NCBI RefSeq assembly: GCF_900113185.1
Contig: NZ_FOZD01000003.1
Location: 186,001-250,000 of the forward strand
Reading direction: 5' to 3'
Length of the DNA stretch: 64,000 nucleotides
Source: Agromyces sp. CF514
GTDB taxonomy: Bacteria > Actinomycetota > Actinomycetes > Actinomycetales > Microbacteriaceae
Both the position numbers and the translations under genes were made by a program. Shown piece after piece: positions 7,317 through 15,640 of the stretch; the stretch's first letter is position 1; the number at the start of each line of letters is the position of its first letter. The notes under the pieces were generated by a model. That model did no database searches, was not told the origin of the DNA, and saw nothing but the letters and a program-made list of their open reading frames with translations.

Positions 7317-8186
7317 TCAGGCGGATGCTGCGAACACCGCGTCGAGCGACGGGTGCAGGTGCCGCGTCGTGAGCACCGTCGTGGCGTGCCGTGCCCCGGC
7401 TTCGAGCGCGTCGTCGAGCGAGGACCCCGCGAGGTGGGCGTCGAGCACGCCCGACATGAAGGCGTCGCCCGCGCCGTTCGTGTCGACGACCTCGACCGGA
7501 ACCGCCGCGACGCGGTGCACGCGCAGGTCGGCGTCGACCGCGACGGCTCCGTCGGCTCCGAGCGTGCAGACGACGACGGATGCCCCGCCCAGCACGCATC
7601 GCTCCATGAACGGCACCGGGTCGTCGCCGATGCGGTCGGCGTTCATGAAGATCCAATCCGCGGCCTCGATGAACGGGCGGTGGAACTCGGCCGATCCGTC
7701 GTAGTCGTGGATATCGGTCCAGATCGGCCGACCGGTCGCGCGTGCCGTGGCGATGAGCCCGCGCGAGCGCTCCGAGAGGTCGAGCACGATCGCTGCGGCA
7801 TCCGTCATCGCCTGCACCAGTTCGGCCGATGCCGGCGTGCCCGGGTCGGCGGGTGTCGACAGGTAGAGCGAGACGCGTTCGCCCGCCGCGGTCATGAGGT
7901 TGAGGTGGCGCTCGGTGGCGTCGGCGGGCAGGTCGTCGACCTCGATGCCGGATGCCGCGAGCAGGCGTCGCACGCGCTCGCCGTCGGCGTCCGTGCCGAT
8001 GAGCGTGTGCAGGCGCACCTCGTGGCCGAGCCCGACGAGTCCGAGCGCCTTGCCCGCCGAGGTGCCGCCGATCGTCTCATGCTCGGCGAGCGCGAACTGC
8101 ATGTGCGGCACCGGCTCGGGCAGGCGGTCGAGCAGCACGATGCGGTTCCACGATGCGGCGCCGGAGATCACGATGGGAGCGGTCAT
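7317..8186 (-). CDS. PfkB-family carbohydrate/nucleoside kinase
   Basis: 289 residues of the ribokinase (PfkB) family. The ATP/anion-hole motif DTNGAGDAFMSG lies near residue 237 with the catalytic aspartate, and GGTSAGKALGLVGLG near residue 41 is the N-terminal glycine signature; length is typical. The sugar is not predictable. It stands alone, with a LacI-type palindrome at 8219-8232 over its -35 region, so it is probably induced by its own sugar or under catabolite control; no LacI repressor gene occurs in the window. Confidence 0.85.
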   Translation of the reverse strand: MTAPIVISGAASWNRIVLLDRLPEPVPHMQFALAEHETIGGTSAGKALGLVGLGHEVRLHTLIGTDADGERVRRLLAASGIEVDDLPADATERHLNLMTAAGERVSLYLSTPADPGTPASAELVQAMTDAAAIVLDLSERSRGLIATARATGRPIWTDIHDYDGSAEFHRPFIEAADWIFMNADRIGDDPVPFMERCVLGGASVVVCTLGADGAVAVDADLRVHRVAAVPVEVVDTNGAGDAFMSGVLDAHLAGSSLDDALEAGARHATTVLTTRHLHPSLDAVFAASA

Positions 8187-8193
8187 GCGGGCC

Positions 8194-8223
8194 AGCCTGC
8201 CGCACCGGCGTCACCCATTGCAA
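8194..8223 (-). promoter_or_regulatory. promoter of the PfkB kinase
   Basis: On the minus strand TTGCAA (8218-8223), 18 nt, CAGGCT (8194-8199), then 7 nt to the ATG. The -35 box is embedded in the palindrome at 8219-8232. Confidence 0.5.
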
Positions 8224-8232
8224 GCGCTTGCA
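8219..8232. promoter_or_regulatory. LacI-family operator
   Basis: Perfect palindrome TGCAAGCGCTTGCA. The central CG flanked by AAG/CTT is characteristic of LacI/GalR-family sites. It overlaps the -35 box of the PfkB kinase promoter. Confidence 0.75.
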
Positions 8233-8236
8233 GAAC

Positions 8237-8276
8237 CTGCACGCCCGCGGGCTTCCCTGCGCGCCCGAGGGCTTCC
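8237..8276 (+). repeat. 20-bp tandem duplication
   Basis: Two adjacent copies, 8237-8256 and 8257-8276, 18 of 20 bases identical (CTGCACGCCCGCGGGCTTCC in the first). Non-coding, between two divergent genes, directly next to the hairpin element at 8279. Confidence 0.7.
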
Positions 8277-8278
8277 AT

Positions 8279-8333
8279 GCGCGGACGCAGATGGCCGCCA
8301 GTTGGCACGGGAAGCGACCATTCGCGACCGCGC
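8279..8333. repeat. dispersed hairpin element, copy 1
   Basis: Inverted repeat with 20-base arms (8279-8298 and 8314-8333, 16 of 20 paired) and a 15-base loop. The left arm GCGCGGACGCAGATGG is repeated exactly at 52331-52346, where it also starts a hairpin of the same size. Both copies lie between divergent genes. Confidence 0.65.
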
Positions 8334-8439
8334 GACCGGATGCGACGCGAGGGAGGGCGCGAGCAGCGCGTGGCTGCCGACCTTCGGCGGGATCCGGACA
8401 TCGAGTTCCTGCCGGCTCGGCGTGCGACCGGCGCGGGCG

Positions 8440-8445
8440 TAGCCT
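8440..8445 (+). promoter_or_regulatory. -10 box of the leaderless DMT gene
   Basis: TAGCCT 7 nt before the GTG at 8453; no Shine-Dalgarno in between. Confidence 0.5.
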
Positions 8446-8452
8446 CTCCAGA

Positions 8453-9463
8453 GTGAACGCCAGCCCCACCCCCACCGCACCCGCCACGAGCGCGACCGGC
8501 AGCCCCGCGGCATCCGGCCCTCGCACCTCGGGCCAGGTCTCGACCCTGCTGCAGTTCGTCGCGATGGGGCTCGTGTGGGGCTCGAGCTTCCTGTTCATGA
8601 AGGTCGCGCTCGAGGGCGTCTCGTTCGGGCAGGTCGCGTGGTCGCGCACGGTGCTCGGGGCGCTCGCGCTCGGCGTGATCGTGCTGATCATGCGCCCGCG
8701 CGTCGCCCGACCCGACGGCACCCCGGGGCCGATCCTGCCGCGCGAGCGCATCGTCTGGCTGCACTTCCTGGTGGTGTCGCTCACGACCTGCGTCATCCCG
8801 TACCTGTGCTTCTCCTGGGCCGAGCAGTACGTCTCGTCGAGCCTCGCATCGATCTACAACGCGACGACGCCGATCATGACGGCGCTCATGGCGACGCTCG
8901 TCTTCCGCGTCGAGCGACTGGGGCTCAGCCGATGGGCCGGTGTGGGCGTCGGCATCGTGGGCGTGATCGTCGTGATCGGCCCGTGGCAGTACTCGGCGTT
9001 CACCGGGTCGCTCGCCGGCCAGCTCGCGTGCCTCGTCGCGACGCTCTGCTACGGCTTCACGTTCGGCTACCAGCGCAAGTTCCTCAGCCAGCGCCCGATC
9101 GCGCCGGCGACGTTCGCGTTCCTCTCGATCGGCGTCTCGGCGGTGGTCATGCTCGCCCTCACGCCGTGGCTCGCGCTCGAGCCCGTCGACCTCGACTGGA
9201 CGATCGTCGGTGCGCTGCTCGCGCTCGGCATCCTCGGCACGGGCCTCGCCTACATCTGGAACATCAACGTGCTGCGCAAGTGGGGCCCAACCGCGACCTC
9301 GACGGTGACCTACGTGACGCCCGTCGTCGGGGTGACGCTCGGCATCCTGCTGCTCGGCGAGCGCTTCTCGTGGCACGAGCCGATCGGCGCCGCGCTCGTG
9401 CTGCTCGGCATCCTGCTCACGCAGGGCAGGCTCCGGATGCCGCGGCGCCGCGCCCGCGCGTAG
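8453..9463 (+). CDS. EamA/DMT-superfamily transporter
   Basis: 336 residues, about ten predicted helices in two EamA repeats: the first begins LLQFVAMGLVWGSSFLFMKVAL, the second around LAGQLACLVATLCYGFTFGY. The C-terminal repeat ends with the conserved PVVGVTLGILLLGE pattern. Probably an inner-membrane metabolite or amino acid exporter; substrate unknown. The GTG start at 8453 follows TAGCCT by 7 nt, so the longer upstream ORF is rejected. It is followed by two hairpins (9481-9547) that could end transcription. Confidence 0.85.
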   Translation: MNASPTPTAPATSATGSPAASGPRTSGQVSTLLQFVAMGLVWGSSFLFMKVALEGVSFGQVAWSRTVLGALALGVIVLIMRPRVARPDGTPGPILPRERIVWLHFLVVSLTTCVIPYLCFSWAEQYVSSSLASIYNATTPIMTALMATLVFRVERLGLSRWAGVGVGIVGVIVVIGPWQYSAFTGSLAGQLACLVATLCYGFTFGYQRKFLSQRPIAPATFAFLSIGVSAVVMLALTPWLALEPVDLDWTIVGALLALGILGTGLAYIWNINVLRKWGPTATSTVTYVTPVVGVTLGILLLGERFSWHEPIGAALVLLGILLTQGRLRMPRRRARA

Positions 9464-9480
9464 GCGGTCGCACGCGGCAT

Positions 9481-9547
9481 CCGCCGGTCTCGAGACCGCT
9501 GCGCCCCGCGACCGGCGGAACGCGCCATGCGAGACAACCGTCTCGCA
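9481..9547 (+). terminator. double-hairpin terminator
   Basis: First hairpin CCGCCGGTC / GACCGGCGG (9481-9489 with 9510-9518); second TGCGAGAC-AACC-GTCTCGCA (9528-9547). No U-tract. It separates the DMT gene from the next promoter, whose TTGACA begins 5 bp later. Confidence 0.6.
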
Positions 9548-9551
9548 GGGG

Positions 9552-9602
9552 TTGACAGTCGCGCCTCTAGGTGGTTGGTTAGTCAGTGAAGTAACTAACC
9601 AA
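9552..9602 (+). promoter_or_regulatory. promoter and YtrA-type operator
   Basis: TTGACA at 9552-9557 followed by the inverted repeat TTGGTTAGT (9575-9583), 10 nt, ACTAACCAA (9594-9602), perfect nine-base arms covering the -10/start region. GntR regulators of the YtrA subfamily bind spaced GTTAGT-type palindromes; the first gene downstream encodes one. Confidence 0.75.
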
Positions 9603-9625
9603 CGAACCAAGCAGGGCGAGGCGGC

Positions 9626-9985
9626 ATGGACGAATCGCGACCGATCTTCATCCAGATCACCGAACAGGTCGAGAACGACATCATCGACGGCACGCTCGCC
9701 GAGGGCGCGCAGATCCCGTCGATCAACGAATTCGCGACCTTCCACCGCATCAACCCGGCGACCGCGCTGCGGGGCGTCAACCGGCTCGTCGACGACGGGA
9801 CCGTCGAGAAGCGAAGGGGCATCGGAATGTTCGTCACCATCGGCGCCAGGGAGCGCCTCATCGAACGGCGTCGAGCCGACTTCGCCGACACCTACATCAG
9901 ACCGCTCATCGTCGAAGCCGAGAAGCTCGGGCTCGACGTCGACCAGCTCGCTGCGCTCATCCGCGCGGAAAGGATCGAATCATGA
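9626..9985 (+). CDS. YtrA-subfamily GntR regulator
   Basis: 119 residues: an N-terminal winged helix (IFIQITEQVENDIIDGTLAEG, then the recognition region INEFATFHRINPATALRGVNRL) and only a short C-terminal helix pair, the YtrA architecture. Such regulators repress the ABC transporter operon they lead. The stop overlaps the start of the ATPase gene (ATGA). The operator at 9575-9602 lies just upstream. Confidence 0.88.
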   Translation: MDESRPIFIQITEQVENDIIDGTLAEGAQIPSINEFATFHRINPATALRGVNRLVDDGTVEKRRGIGMFVTIGARERLIERRRADFADTYIRPLIVEAEKLGLDVDQLAALIRAERIES

Positions 9986-10884
9986 CCACCGTCGTTCGCG
10001 CGCAGGGCCTGACCAAGCGCTACGGCTCGTTCACGGCTGTCGACGCCGTCGACTTCACGCTCGAAGAGGGCCGCATCTACGGCCTCCTCGGTCGCAACGG
10101 CGCCGGCAAGACCACCATCATGCAGCTGCTCACCGGCCAGCTCTTCGCGAACGGCGGCGAGCTCGAGGTGTTCGGCCGAACGCCCGCCGAGCACGCCGAC
10201 GTGCTGCGACGGCTCTGCTTCATCGCCGAGTCGCAGCGCTACCCCGAGGACTTCACGCCCGCGCACGTCTTCAAGGCCGCCCCGTGGTTCTTCGAGAACT
10301 GGGACGCCGCGTTCGCCGAGCGTCTCGTCGCCGACTTCCGCCTGCCCACGAAGCGCCGCATCAAGAAGCTCTCGCGCGGCCAGCTCTCCGCGGTCGGCGT
10401 CATCGTCGGGCTCGCGAGCCGTGCGCCCCTGACGTTCTTCGACGAGCCGTACCTCGGCCTCGACGCGGTCGCGCGCCACATCTTCTACGACCGGCTGCTC
10501 GAGGACTACGCCGAGCACCCCCGCACGATCGTGCTCTCGACGCACCTGATCGACGAGGTCGCGAACCTGCTCGAGCACGTGATCCTCATCGACCAGGGCC
10601 GCATCCTGCTCGATCGCGACGCCGAGGAGGTGCGCGGCTCGGCGACCACCATCGCCGGCGCACGGGCGGCGGTCGACGCGTTCACCGCCGACCGGCCGGT
10701 GATCGGCCGCGAGGGCATCGGCGGACTCGCATCCGTCACCATCGACGGGCGTCTCGACCAGGCTGAGCGCATCCGCGCCGCGGAGCTGGGCCTCGAGCTC
10801 GCGCCCGTGTCGCTCCAGCAGCTCATCGTCCACCTCACCGGCACCGACCTCGCCGGCACGGCCGAACAGGAGAAGGCAGCATGA
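9982..10884 (+). CDS. ABC transporter ATPase
   Basis: 300 residues. Walker A GRNGAGKTT (about residue 37), signature LSRGQ (about 132), Walker B LTFFDEPYLGLD (about 152) and the H-loop STHLIDE. The signature has R where most have G (LSGGQ). Second gene of a three-gene operon with a YtrA-type repressor and a permease; related operons respond to cell-wall-active compounds. The substrate cannot be read from sequence. Confidence 0.88.
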   Translation: MTTVVRAQGLTKRYGSFTAVDAVDFTLEEGRIYGLLGRNGAGKTTIMQLLTGQLFANGGELEVFGRTPAEHADVLRRLCFIAESQRYPEDFTPAHVFKAAPWFFENWDAAFAERLVADFRLPTKRRIKKLSRGQLSAVGVIVGLASRAPLTFFDEPYLGLDAVARHIFYDRLLEDYAEHPRTIVLSTHLIDEVANLLEHVILIDQGRILLDRDAEEVRGSATTIAGARAAVDAFTADRPVIGREGIGGLASVTIDGRLDQAERIRAAELGLELAPVSLQQLIVHLTGTDLAGTAEQEKAA

Positions 10885-11651
10885 CCACCGCAACCGCGAC
10901 CCCGCTCGTGCGCACCGAGAGCCGCTCGCGCCTCAACGAGATCTGGCGCATCGTGCGCCTGCACACGGTGAACCCGTCGATCTTCTTCGGCATCCCGTGG
11001 CTGATCCTCGGCGGCGCGTGGGCGATCACGATGGTGCTCGCGCTCATCGTGTCGAGCGCCTCCGGCGCGCCGGCCGACGACATCCTCACCGGCTTCCGGT
11101 ACAGCTGGGCGGTGCTCTCGCCGCAGTGGTACCTCGTGGCGGTGGGCGTGCAGGCCATCGCGTTCACGTTCTCGTTCGCGCTCGGCTTCGGCGCGACCCG
11201 GCGCGACTACTGGCTCGGCACGAGCATCATGTTCGTGTTCGTCGCGGTCGAGATGGCCGCCGCGATCGCCACGCTCGTGCAGCTCGAGAAGCTCACGAAC
11301 GGGTGGTGGATCGGCGCAGGCATGTTCGACGCGCTCTGGTACGGGCAGACGACGTGGCTGAACGACTTCTACACGTCGTTCGCGCTGCAGATGTTCGTGC
11401 TCTTCGTCGGCGCCGGCGCCACGACCGTCTACATGCGGTGGCGCATGAAGGGCATGCTCTCGCTCGCCGCGGCGGTCGTCGTGATCGTCCTCGGAGGCCT
11501 CGCGCTGCTCACCGCGACCAACTCGTGGGTCGGCCTCTGGACCTGGCTCGCGTCGATCGGCATCACGGGCGTCTTCACGATCGTGCTCGGCCTCGCCGTC
11601 GTCTTCGCCGTCGGCGGGTACCTCGTGATCCGGCGGGCGACTCCGCGCTGA
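10881..11651 (+). CDS. ABC transporter permease
   Basis: 256 residues with about six hydrophobic helices (first IFFGIPWLILGGAWAITMVLALIV, last GVFTIVLGLAVVFAVGGYLVI). Overlaps the ATPase stop as ATGA. Its size and the lack of an extracellular substrate-binding domain match the single-permease exporters led by YtrA regulators. Followed by a hairpin at 11689-11714. Confidence 0.8.
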   Translation: MTTATATPLVRTESRSRLNEIWRIVRLHTVNPSIFFGIPWLILGGAWAITMVLALIVSSASGAPADDILTGFRYSWAVLSPQWYLVAVGVQAIAFTFSFALGFGATRRDYWLGTSIMFVFVAVEMAAAIATLVQLEKLTNGWWIGAGMFDALWYGQTTWLNDFYTSFALQMFVLFVGAGATTVYMRWRMKGMLSLAAAVVVIVLGGLALLTATNSWVGLWTWLASIGITGVFTIVLGLAVVFAVGGYLVIRRATPR

Positions 11652-11688
11652 TCGAGGCCCCGGCTTCGGGCGCAGCAGGGCCGCGGCG

Positions 11689-11714
11689 CGGCATCCGGTG
11701 GGGGTCGGATGCCG
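11689..11714 (+). terminator. hairpin after the GntR-ABC operon
   Basis: CGGCATCCG (11689-11697), 8 nt, CGGATGCCG (11706-11714). The stem is built from the genome-wide CGGCATCC motif in two orientations. No U-tract. Confidence 0.4.
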
Positions 11715-11817
11715 TGCCGCACCCGTGTGCGGTGTACATCTGCAGTCGGATGCCGCGAGCCGGCGAATACGCCCCGCGCCCGACGCGCGGCGGCGGCCGC
11801 CCGAGCAGGCTGGAAGC

Positions 11818-12615
11818 ATGAGTTCGTACGTGATCGAGGCGGCAGGCCTCAGCAAGACCTTCGGAACCGCGCACGCGCTGGCGGGCGTGAGCCTTCAGGT
11901 GCACACCGGCGAGTCGCTCGCCATCATGGGCGCCTCGGGGTCGGGCAAGACGACCCTGCTGCACTGCCTCGCGGGCATCATCTCGCCCGATTCCGGCACG
12001 GTCGGCTTCCGTTCCGGCATCGGGCTGGTGCCGGTCACCGAGCTCGGCGAGCGCGAACGTTCGCGACTGCGCCGGGAGGCGTTCGGGTTCGTCTTCCAGC
12101 AGGGGCTCCTCATCCCGGAGCTCACCGCGGTCGAGAACGTCGCGCTCGCCCTCATGCTCAACGGGATGCCGCGGGCGACCGCCGAGCAGCACGCCAGGGG
12201 TTGGCTGGCGGCCCTCGGCCTGGCGGGCATGGAGGATCGCCGCATCGGGCAGCTCTCTGGCGGGCAGGCGCAGCGCGTGGCCATCGCCCGTGCGCAGGTC
12301 ACCGGTGCGAGCGTCGTGTTCGCCGACGAGCCGACCGGCGCGCTCGACTCGCAGACCAGCGCCGAGGTCATGACCGCGCTGCTCGACTCGACGACCGGTC
12401 AGGGGCGCACGCTCGTGGTCGTCACGCACGACGCTGAGGTCGCGGCCAGGTGCTCGCGCGTCGTCGAGATGCGCGACGGTCGCATCGTGGGCGAGCGACC
12501 GGGCGCGCGCAGCCTGCACCCCGCCGCCGCGGCACGCCTCGGGGCGCAGGGTGCCGGAGTCGCCGCGGCGACCGACGCCTCCTCCACGGGCTCGACCGAG
12601 GGGCTGCGGGCATGA
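11818..12615 (+). CDS. LolD/MacB-type ABC ATPase
   Basis: 265 residues. Walker A GASGSGKTT (about 41), signature LSGGQAQRVAIARA (about 144), Walker B SVVFADEPTGALDSQT (about 164) - the ADEPTGALD form of the MacB/LolD class - and H-loop VTHD. A 35-residue alanine-rich tail follows. The ATG at 11818 is chosen; the upstream extension of the ORF is intergenic. Overlaps the permease by ATGA. These pairs usually act as mechanotransmission exporters of peptides or envelope-stress factors. Confidence 0.88.
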   Translation: MSSYVIEAAGLSKTFGTAHALAGVSLQVHTGESLAIMGASGSGKTTLLHCLAGIISPDSGTVGFRSGIGLVPVTELGERERSRLRREAFGFVFQQGLLIPELTAVENVALALMLNGMPRATAEQHARGWLAALGLAGMEDRRIGQLSGGQAQRVAIARAQVTGASVVFADEPTGALDSQTSAEVMTALLDSTTGQGRTLVVVTHDAEVAARCSRVVEMRDGRIVGERPGARSLHPAAAARLGAQGAGVAAATDASSTGSTEGLRA

Positions 12616-13937
12616 TCGCCCGGGTCGCCTGGCTGCTCGCACGCCCGGGATCGGCCGGCGCCGCGGCATCCGTGCTCCCGGTCGTCGCCTTCGGCGTGGT
12701 CACCGCGCTGCTGCTCACGGTCGCGGGCGGCGCGCAGACGTTCTTCACGTGGACGGACGAGCCGGCGATGCTCTACCAGTCGCTCGCGGTCATCGCGCTC
12801 GTGCTGCTCGTCGTGCCGCTCGTCTCGCTCGGCGGTGCGGCCGCACGACTCTCGGCCAGGCGGCGCGACGATCGGCTCGCGACCCTGCGACTGCTCGGGG
12901 CGACGCCCGGCGTCGTGCGCGCGCTCGCCGTCATCGAGGCCGCCGCCTTCGCCCTCGTCGGCGCGGTGCTCGGCGTGCTGGCGTACCTCGCGGCGGTGCC
13001 GCTCATCGGGCTCATCCCGTTCCGAGGCGAGCCGCTCGGTGCGGCAGGCGTGCTGCTGCCCTGGTGGGTGCTCGTGCTCGCCCCGATCGCGGTGGCGGCG
13101 CTCGCCGCGGCCAGCGCGGTGCTCGGGCTGCGACAGGTCGTGATCTCGCCGCTCGGCGTGCGCACCCGTCAGGAGGCGCCCCGCCTGCACTGGATCCGCG
13201 TGGTCGTCGGCATCGCGGTCATCGCGCTCGGCTACGCGTTGATGAGCGTGATCGGCGTCGCGCAGTTCGCGCTCGCGCTCATCACCATGCTCGCGGTCGC
13301 CTTCGGCGGCACGCTCGCGGTGCTCAACCTCGTCGGGCCGTGGGTGATCCGGCTCGTCGCGAGCGCGCAGGCGCGTCGGGCGAAGACGCCGGCGCGGCTC
13401 CTCGCCGCGCGCTCGGTGCTCGAGTCGCCGAAGGCGGCCTGGCGGCAGGTCGGCGGGGTCGCGATGACGAGCTTCATGGCCGTGTTCGCGGGCGTCGGCG
13501 TCGGCCTGCTCGGGGCGGTCGGCGATGCCGGAGGCGCGGGCGACCCCGAGTCGGCGCTGCTGCTCGAGGACATCCGCACCGGCATCCTGATCACCGTCGT
13601 CGGCTCGTTCCTCATGGTCGCGTGCTCGGTGGGCGTCGGGCAGGCCGCCGCGATCCTCGACCGCGCCGATCTCTACCGCAGCCTCGGCATGCTCGGAATG
13701 CCCGTCGCCACGATGGAGGCGGCCCGACGCCGCTCGGTCATGTCGCCGCTGCGCATCACGGCGATCGGGTCGGCGGTCGTCGCCGCGATCGTGATGCTGC
13801 CGCTCACGGGCATCACGCTCATCGTGGCACCGCTCTCGCTCGCGGTCATCGCCGGCGTGCTCGCGGCGGGCATCGGCATCGTGTGGCTCGGGCTCCTCGT
13901 GACCCGCCCGGTGCTCGAGCGGGCGTCGCTGGCGTGA
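12612..13937 (+). CDS. FtsX-like ABC permease
   Basis: 441 residues, about eight to ten hydrophobic segments, with FtsX-type cytoplasmic coupling regions (RRRDDRLATLRLLGATPGVVR near residue 80; a second RADLYRSLGMLGMPVATMEAARRR near 355). It has two FtsX-like units on one chain but no large extracellular domain. Translationally coupled to the ATPase at 11818-12615. Likely exports or protects against an antimicrobial or peptide; no regulator is adjacent. Confidence 0.82.
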   Translation: MIARVAWLLARPGSAGAAASVLPVVAFGVVTALLLTVAGGAQTFFTWTDEPAMLYQSLAVIALVLLVVPLVSLGGAAARLSARRRDDRLATLRLLGATPGVVRALAVIEAAAFALVGAVLGVLAYLAAVPLIGLIPFRGEPLGAAGVLLPWWVLVLAPIAVAALAAASAVLGLRQVVISPLGVRTRQEAPRLHWIRVVVGIAVIALGYALMSVIGVAQFALALITMLAVAFGGTLAVLNLVGPWVIRLVASAQARRAKTPARLLAARSVLESPKAAWRQVGGVAMTSFMAVFAGVGVGLLGAVGDAGGAGDPESALLLEDIRTGILITVVGSFLMVACSVGVGQAAAILDRADLYRSLGMLGMPVATMEAARRRSVMSPLRITAIGSAVVAAIVMLPLTGITLIVAPLSLAVIAGVLAAGIGIVWLGLLVTRPVLERASLA

Positions 13938-13975
13938 TGCTGCGCCGGGCCGGTCGCGCGGCCCGCCGGCGCGGG

Positions 13976-13981
13976 TAGGGT
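13976..13981 (+). promoter_or_regulatory. -10 box of the leaderless chorismate mutase gene
   Basis: TAGGGT, then 6 nt (CGACGT), then ATG at 13988. Confidence 0.6.
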
Positions 13982-13987
13982 CGACGT

Positions 13988-14311
13988 ATGACCAACGGCC
14001 CGATCGACGAACGTGATGCTGCGATGACCGAGCTCCTCGGCATCCGATCGAGCATCGACAACATCGATGCGGCGCTCATCCACCTGCTCGCCGAGCGGTT
14101 CAAGTTCACGCAGAAGGTCGGGCGCCTGAAGGCCGAGCACGGCCTGCCGCCGAGCGACCCGGGTCGCGAGCAGCGCCAGATCGCCCGCCTGCGGGACCTC
14201 GCGATCGACGCGCATCTCGACCCCGCGTTCGCCGAGAAGTGGTTCAACTTCGTGGTCGCCGAGGTGATCCAGCACCACGAGGAGATCGCGGGCGGGGCAC
14301 GGCCCGAATGA
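13988..14311 (+). CDS. chorismate mutase, AroQ type
   Basis: 107 residues, all-helical AroQ fold. It converts chorismate to prephenate for phenylalanine and tyrosine synthesis. Visible active-site elements: the RSSIDNIDAALIHLLAER helix (about residues 20-37), the basic KVGRLK (about 43-48) and the C-terminal FVVAEVIQHHEEI helix. The start follows a -10 box by 6 nt. The stop overlaps the SDR start (ATGA), so this small operon couples chorismate mutase to a dehydrogenase and a tiny membrane protein. Confidence 0.88.
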   Translation: MTNGPIDERDAAMTELLGIRSSIDNIDAALIHLLAERFKFTQKVGRLKAEHGLPPSDPGREQRQIARLRDLAIDAHLDPAFAEKWFNFVVAEVIQHHEEIAGGARPE

Positions 14312-15225
14312 CCTGGTACCCGCTTGCGCTGCCCCCGCAGGCGGGCCGCCGATTCCTCGTCACGGGCGCCAACGCCGGCCTCGGGTTCTTCACCGCCGCA
14401 CGGCTCGCAGCCGCGGGCGCGCACGTCGTGCTCGCCGGGCGCAGCGCCGAGCGGCTCGACGCCGCACGTTCCGCGATCCGCGAGGTCAGGCCCGCGGCAT
14501 CCGTCGAGGCGATCGTCATCGACCTGTCGTCGCAGGCCTCGGTGCTGCGCGCGACCGACGCGCTGCTCGACGTCGAGCCGTTCGACGGCATCGTGGCCAA
14601 CGCGGGCATGGTGCACACGCCGCGCACCCGCGAGCTCTCGGTCGACGGCGATGAGCTCGTGCTCGCGACCAACGTGCTCGGGCACTTCACGATGCTCGCC
14701 CGGCTGGTGCCCCACCTCACGCTCGGCGCCCGGGTCGTGTCGCTCGGGTCGCTGTCGTCGCGACTCTCGACGTTCCGCATGAGCGACCTGCAGCTCGAGC
14801 ACGGCTACGACTCGTGGCGGGCGTATGCGCAGTCGAAGATCGCGACGCAGATCCTCGGCTTCGAGCTCGACCGGCGCCTGCGCGCGGCCGGCGTGGCCGT
14901 CTCGAGCGTCGTCGTGCAGCCCGGCTACTCGATCGGCGGGCTCACTCCGACCGTTCCCGGCGTCAACGAGCCCGACCGCGCGAAGCGGCTCCGCGACTCG
15001 TTCCAGCTCTGGGCGCAGGGCAAGCACCGCGGCGCCGAGGTCGCCCTGCACGCGCTCACGGCACCGGATGTCACGGGCGGCCAGTACTGGGGTCCCCAGC
15101 TCCTCACGCGGGGCCGGCCGAGCCTGCAGCGGCCGACCCGCACGTCGACGAACGAGAAGCTCGCCGCGAGGTTCTGGACCTTCGCCGAGGAGACGACCGG
15201 GCGCGAGTTCGCGGTCGGGGCATGA
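14308..15225 (+). CDS. short-chain dehydrogenase/reductase
   Basis: 305 residues. Nucleotide-binding TGANAGLG (about residue 19), NAG motif (VANAG, about 94), active-site serine region (SLGSLSS) and catalytic YAQSK (about 172). The extended C-terminal part (PDVTGGQYWGPQLL) resembles retinol-dehydrogenase-like or protochlorophyllide-reductase-like SDRs common in actinobacteria. Probably NADP(H)-linked; substrate unknown. Coupled by 4-bp overlaps to chorismate mutase before and the small membrane protein after it. Confidence 0.85.
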   Translation: MTWYPLALPPQAGRRFLVTGANAGLGFFTAARLAAAGAHVVLAGRSAERLDAARSAIREVRPAASVEAIVIDLSSQASVLRATDALLDVEPFDGIVANAGMVHTPRTRELSVDGDELVLATNVLGHFTMLARLVPHLTLGARVVSLGSLSSRLSTFRMSDLQLEHGYDSWRAYAQSKIATQILGFELDRRLRAAGVAVSSVVVQPGYSIGGLTPTVPGVNEPDRAKRLRDSFQLWAQGKHRGAEVALHALTAPDVTGGQYWGPQLLTRGRPSLQRPTRTSTNEKLAARFWTFAEETTGREFAVGA

Positions 15226-15446
15226 GCTCGTCCGAGCCTCGACCCGAGGCCGGATTCCTGCGCGGGCTCGTGGGCCGCTTCTTCGCGAGGCCGAACGTGC
15301 GACGCACGATCTCGCGCGTCGTGGTGGTGGTCGGCGCCCTGCTCATGGTCTTCGCATTGCTCACCGCCAGGTACGGGTACCTCGTGGTCGGCATCATCGT
15401 GGTCGGGCTCGGCGCGGCGATGGGGCCTGGGCGCCTCCGCCGCTGA
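15222..15446 (+). CDS. small membrane protein
   Basis: 74 residues, basic N-terminus (FFARPNVRRTISR) followed by two close hydrophobic stretches (VVVVVGALLMVFALL and YLVVGIIVVGLGAAM) forming a hairpin. Start overlaps the SDR stop (ATGA). Function unknown. Confidence 0.7.
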   Translation: MSSSEPRPEAGFLRGLVGRFFARPNVRRTISRVVVVVGALLMVFALLTARYGYLVVGIIVVGLGAAMGPGRLRR

Positions 15447-15640
15447 CCGGTCTCGCTGCGCGGCCTGATGGTCAGCGCACCCGGGCGCGCACCCGGGCGC
15501 GTCCCCCGAACGGGGAACCATTCACCTCCCGGTAACCATGCCGACGGATGCCGTTGGCGGCGCCTGCCTACGGTGGAATCCGAACCGCACAGCACGCGCT
15601 CCCCGGGCGCATCGGCCACGAAAGCGAGGGGGCAGCCGCG

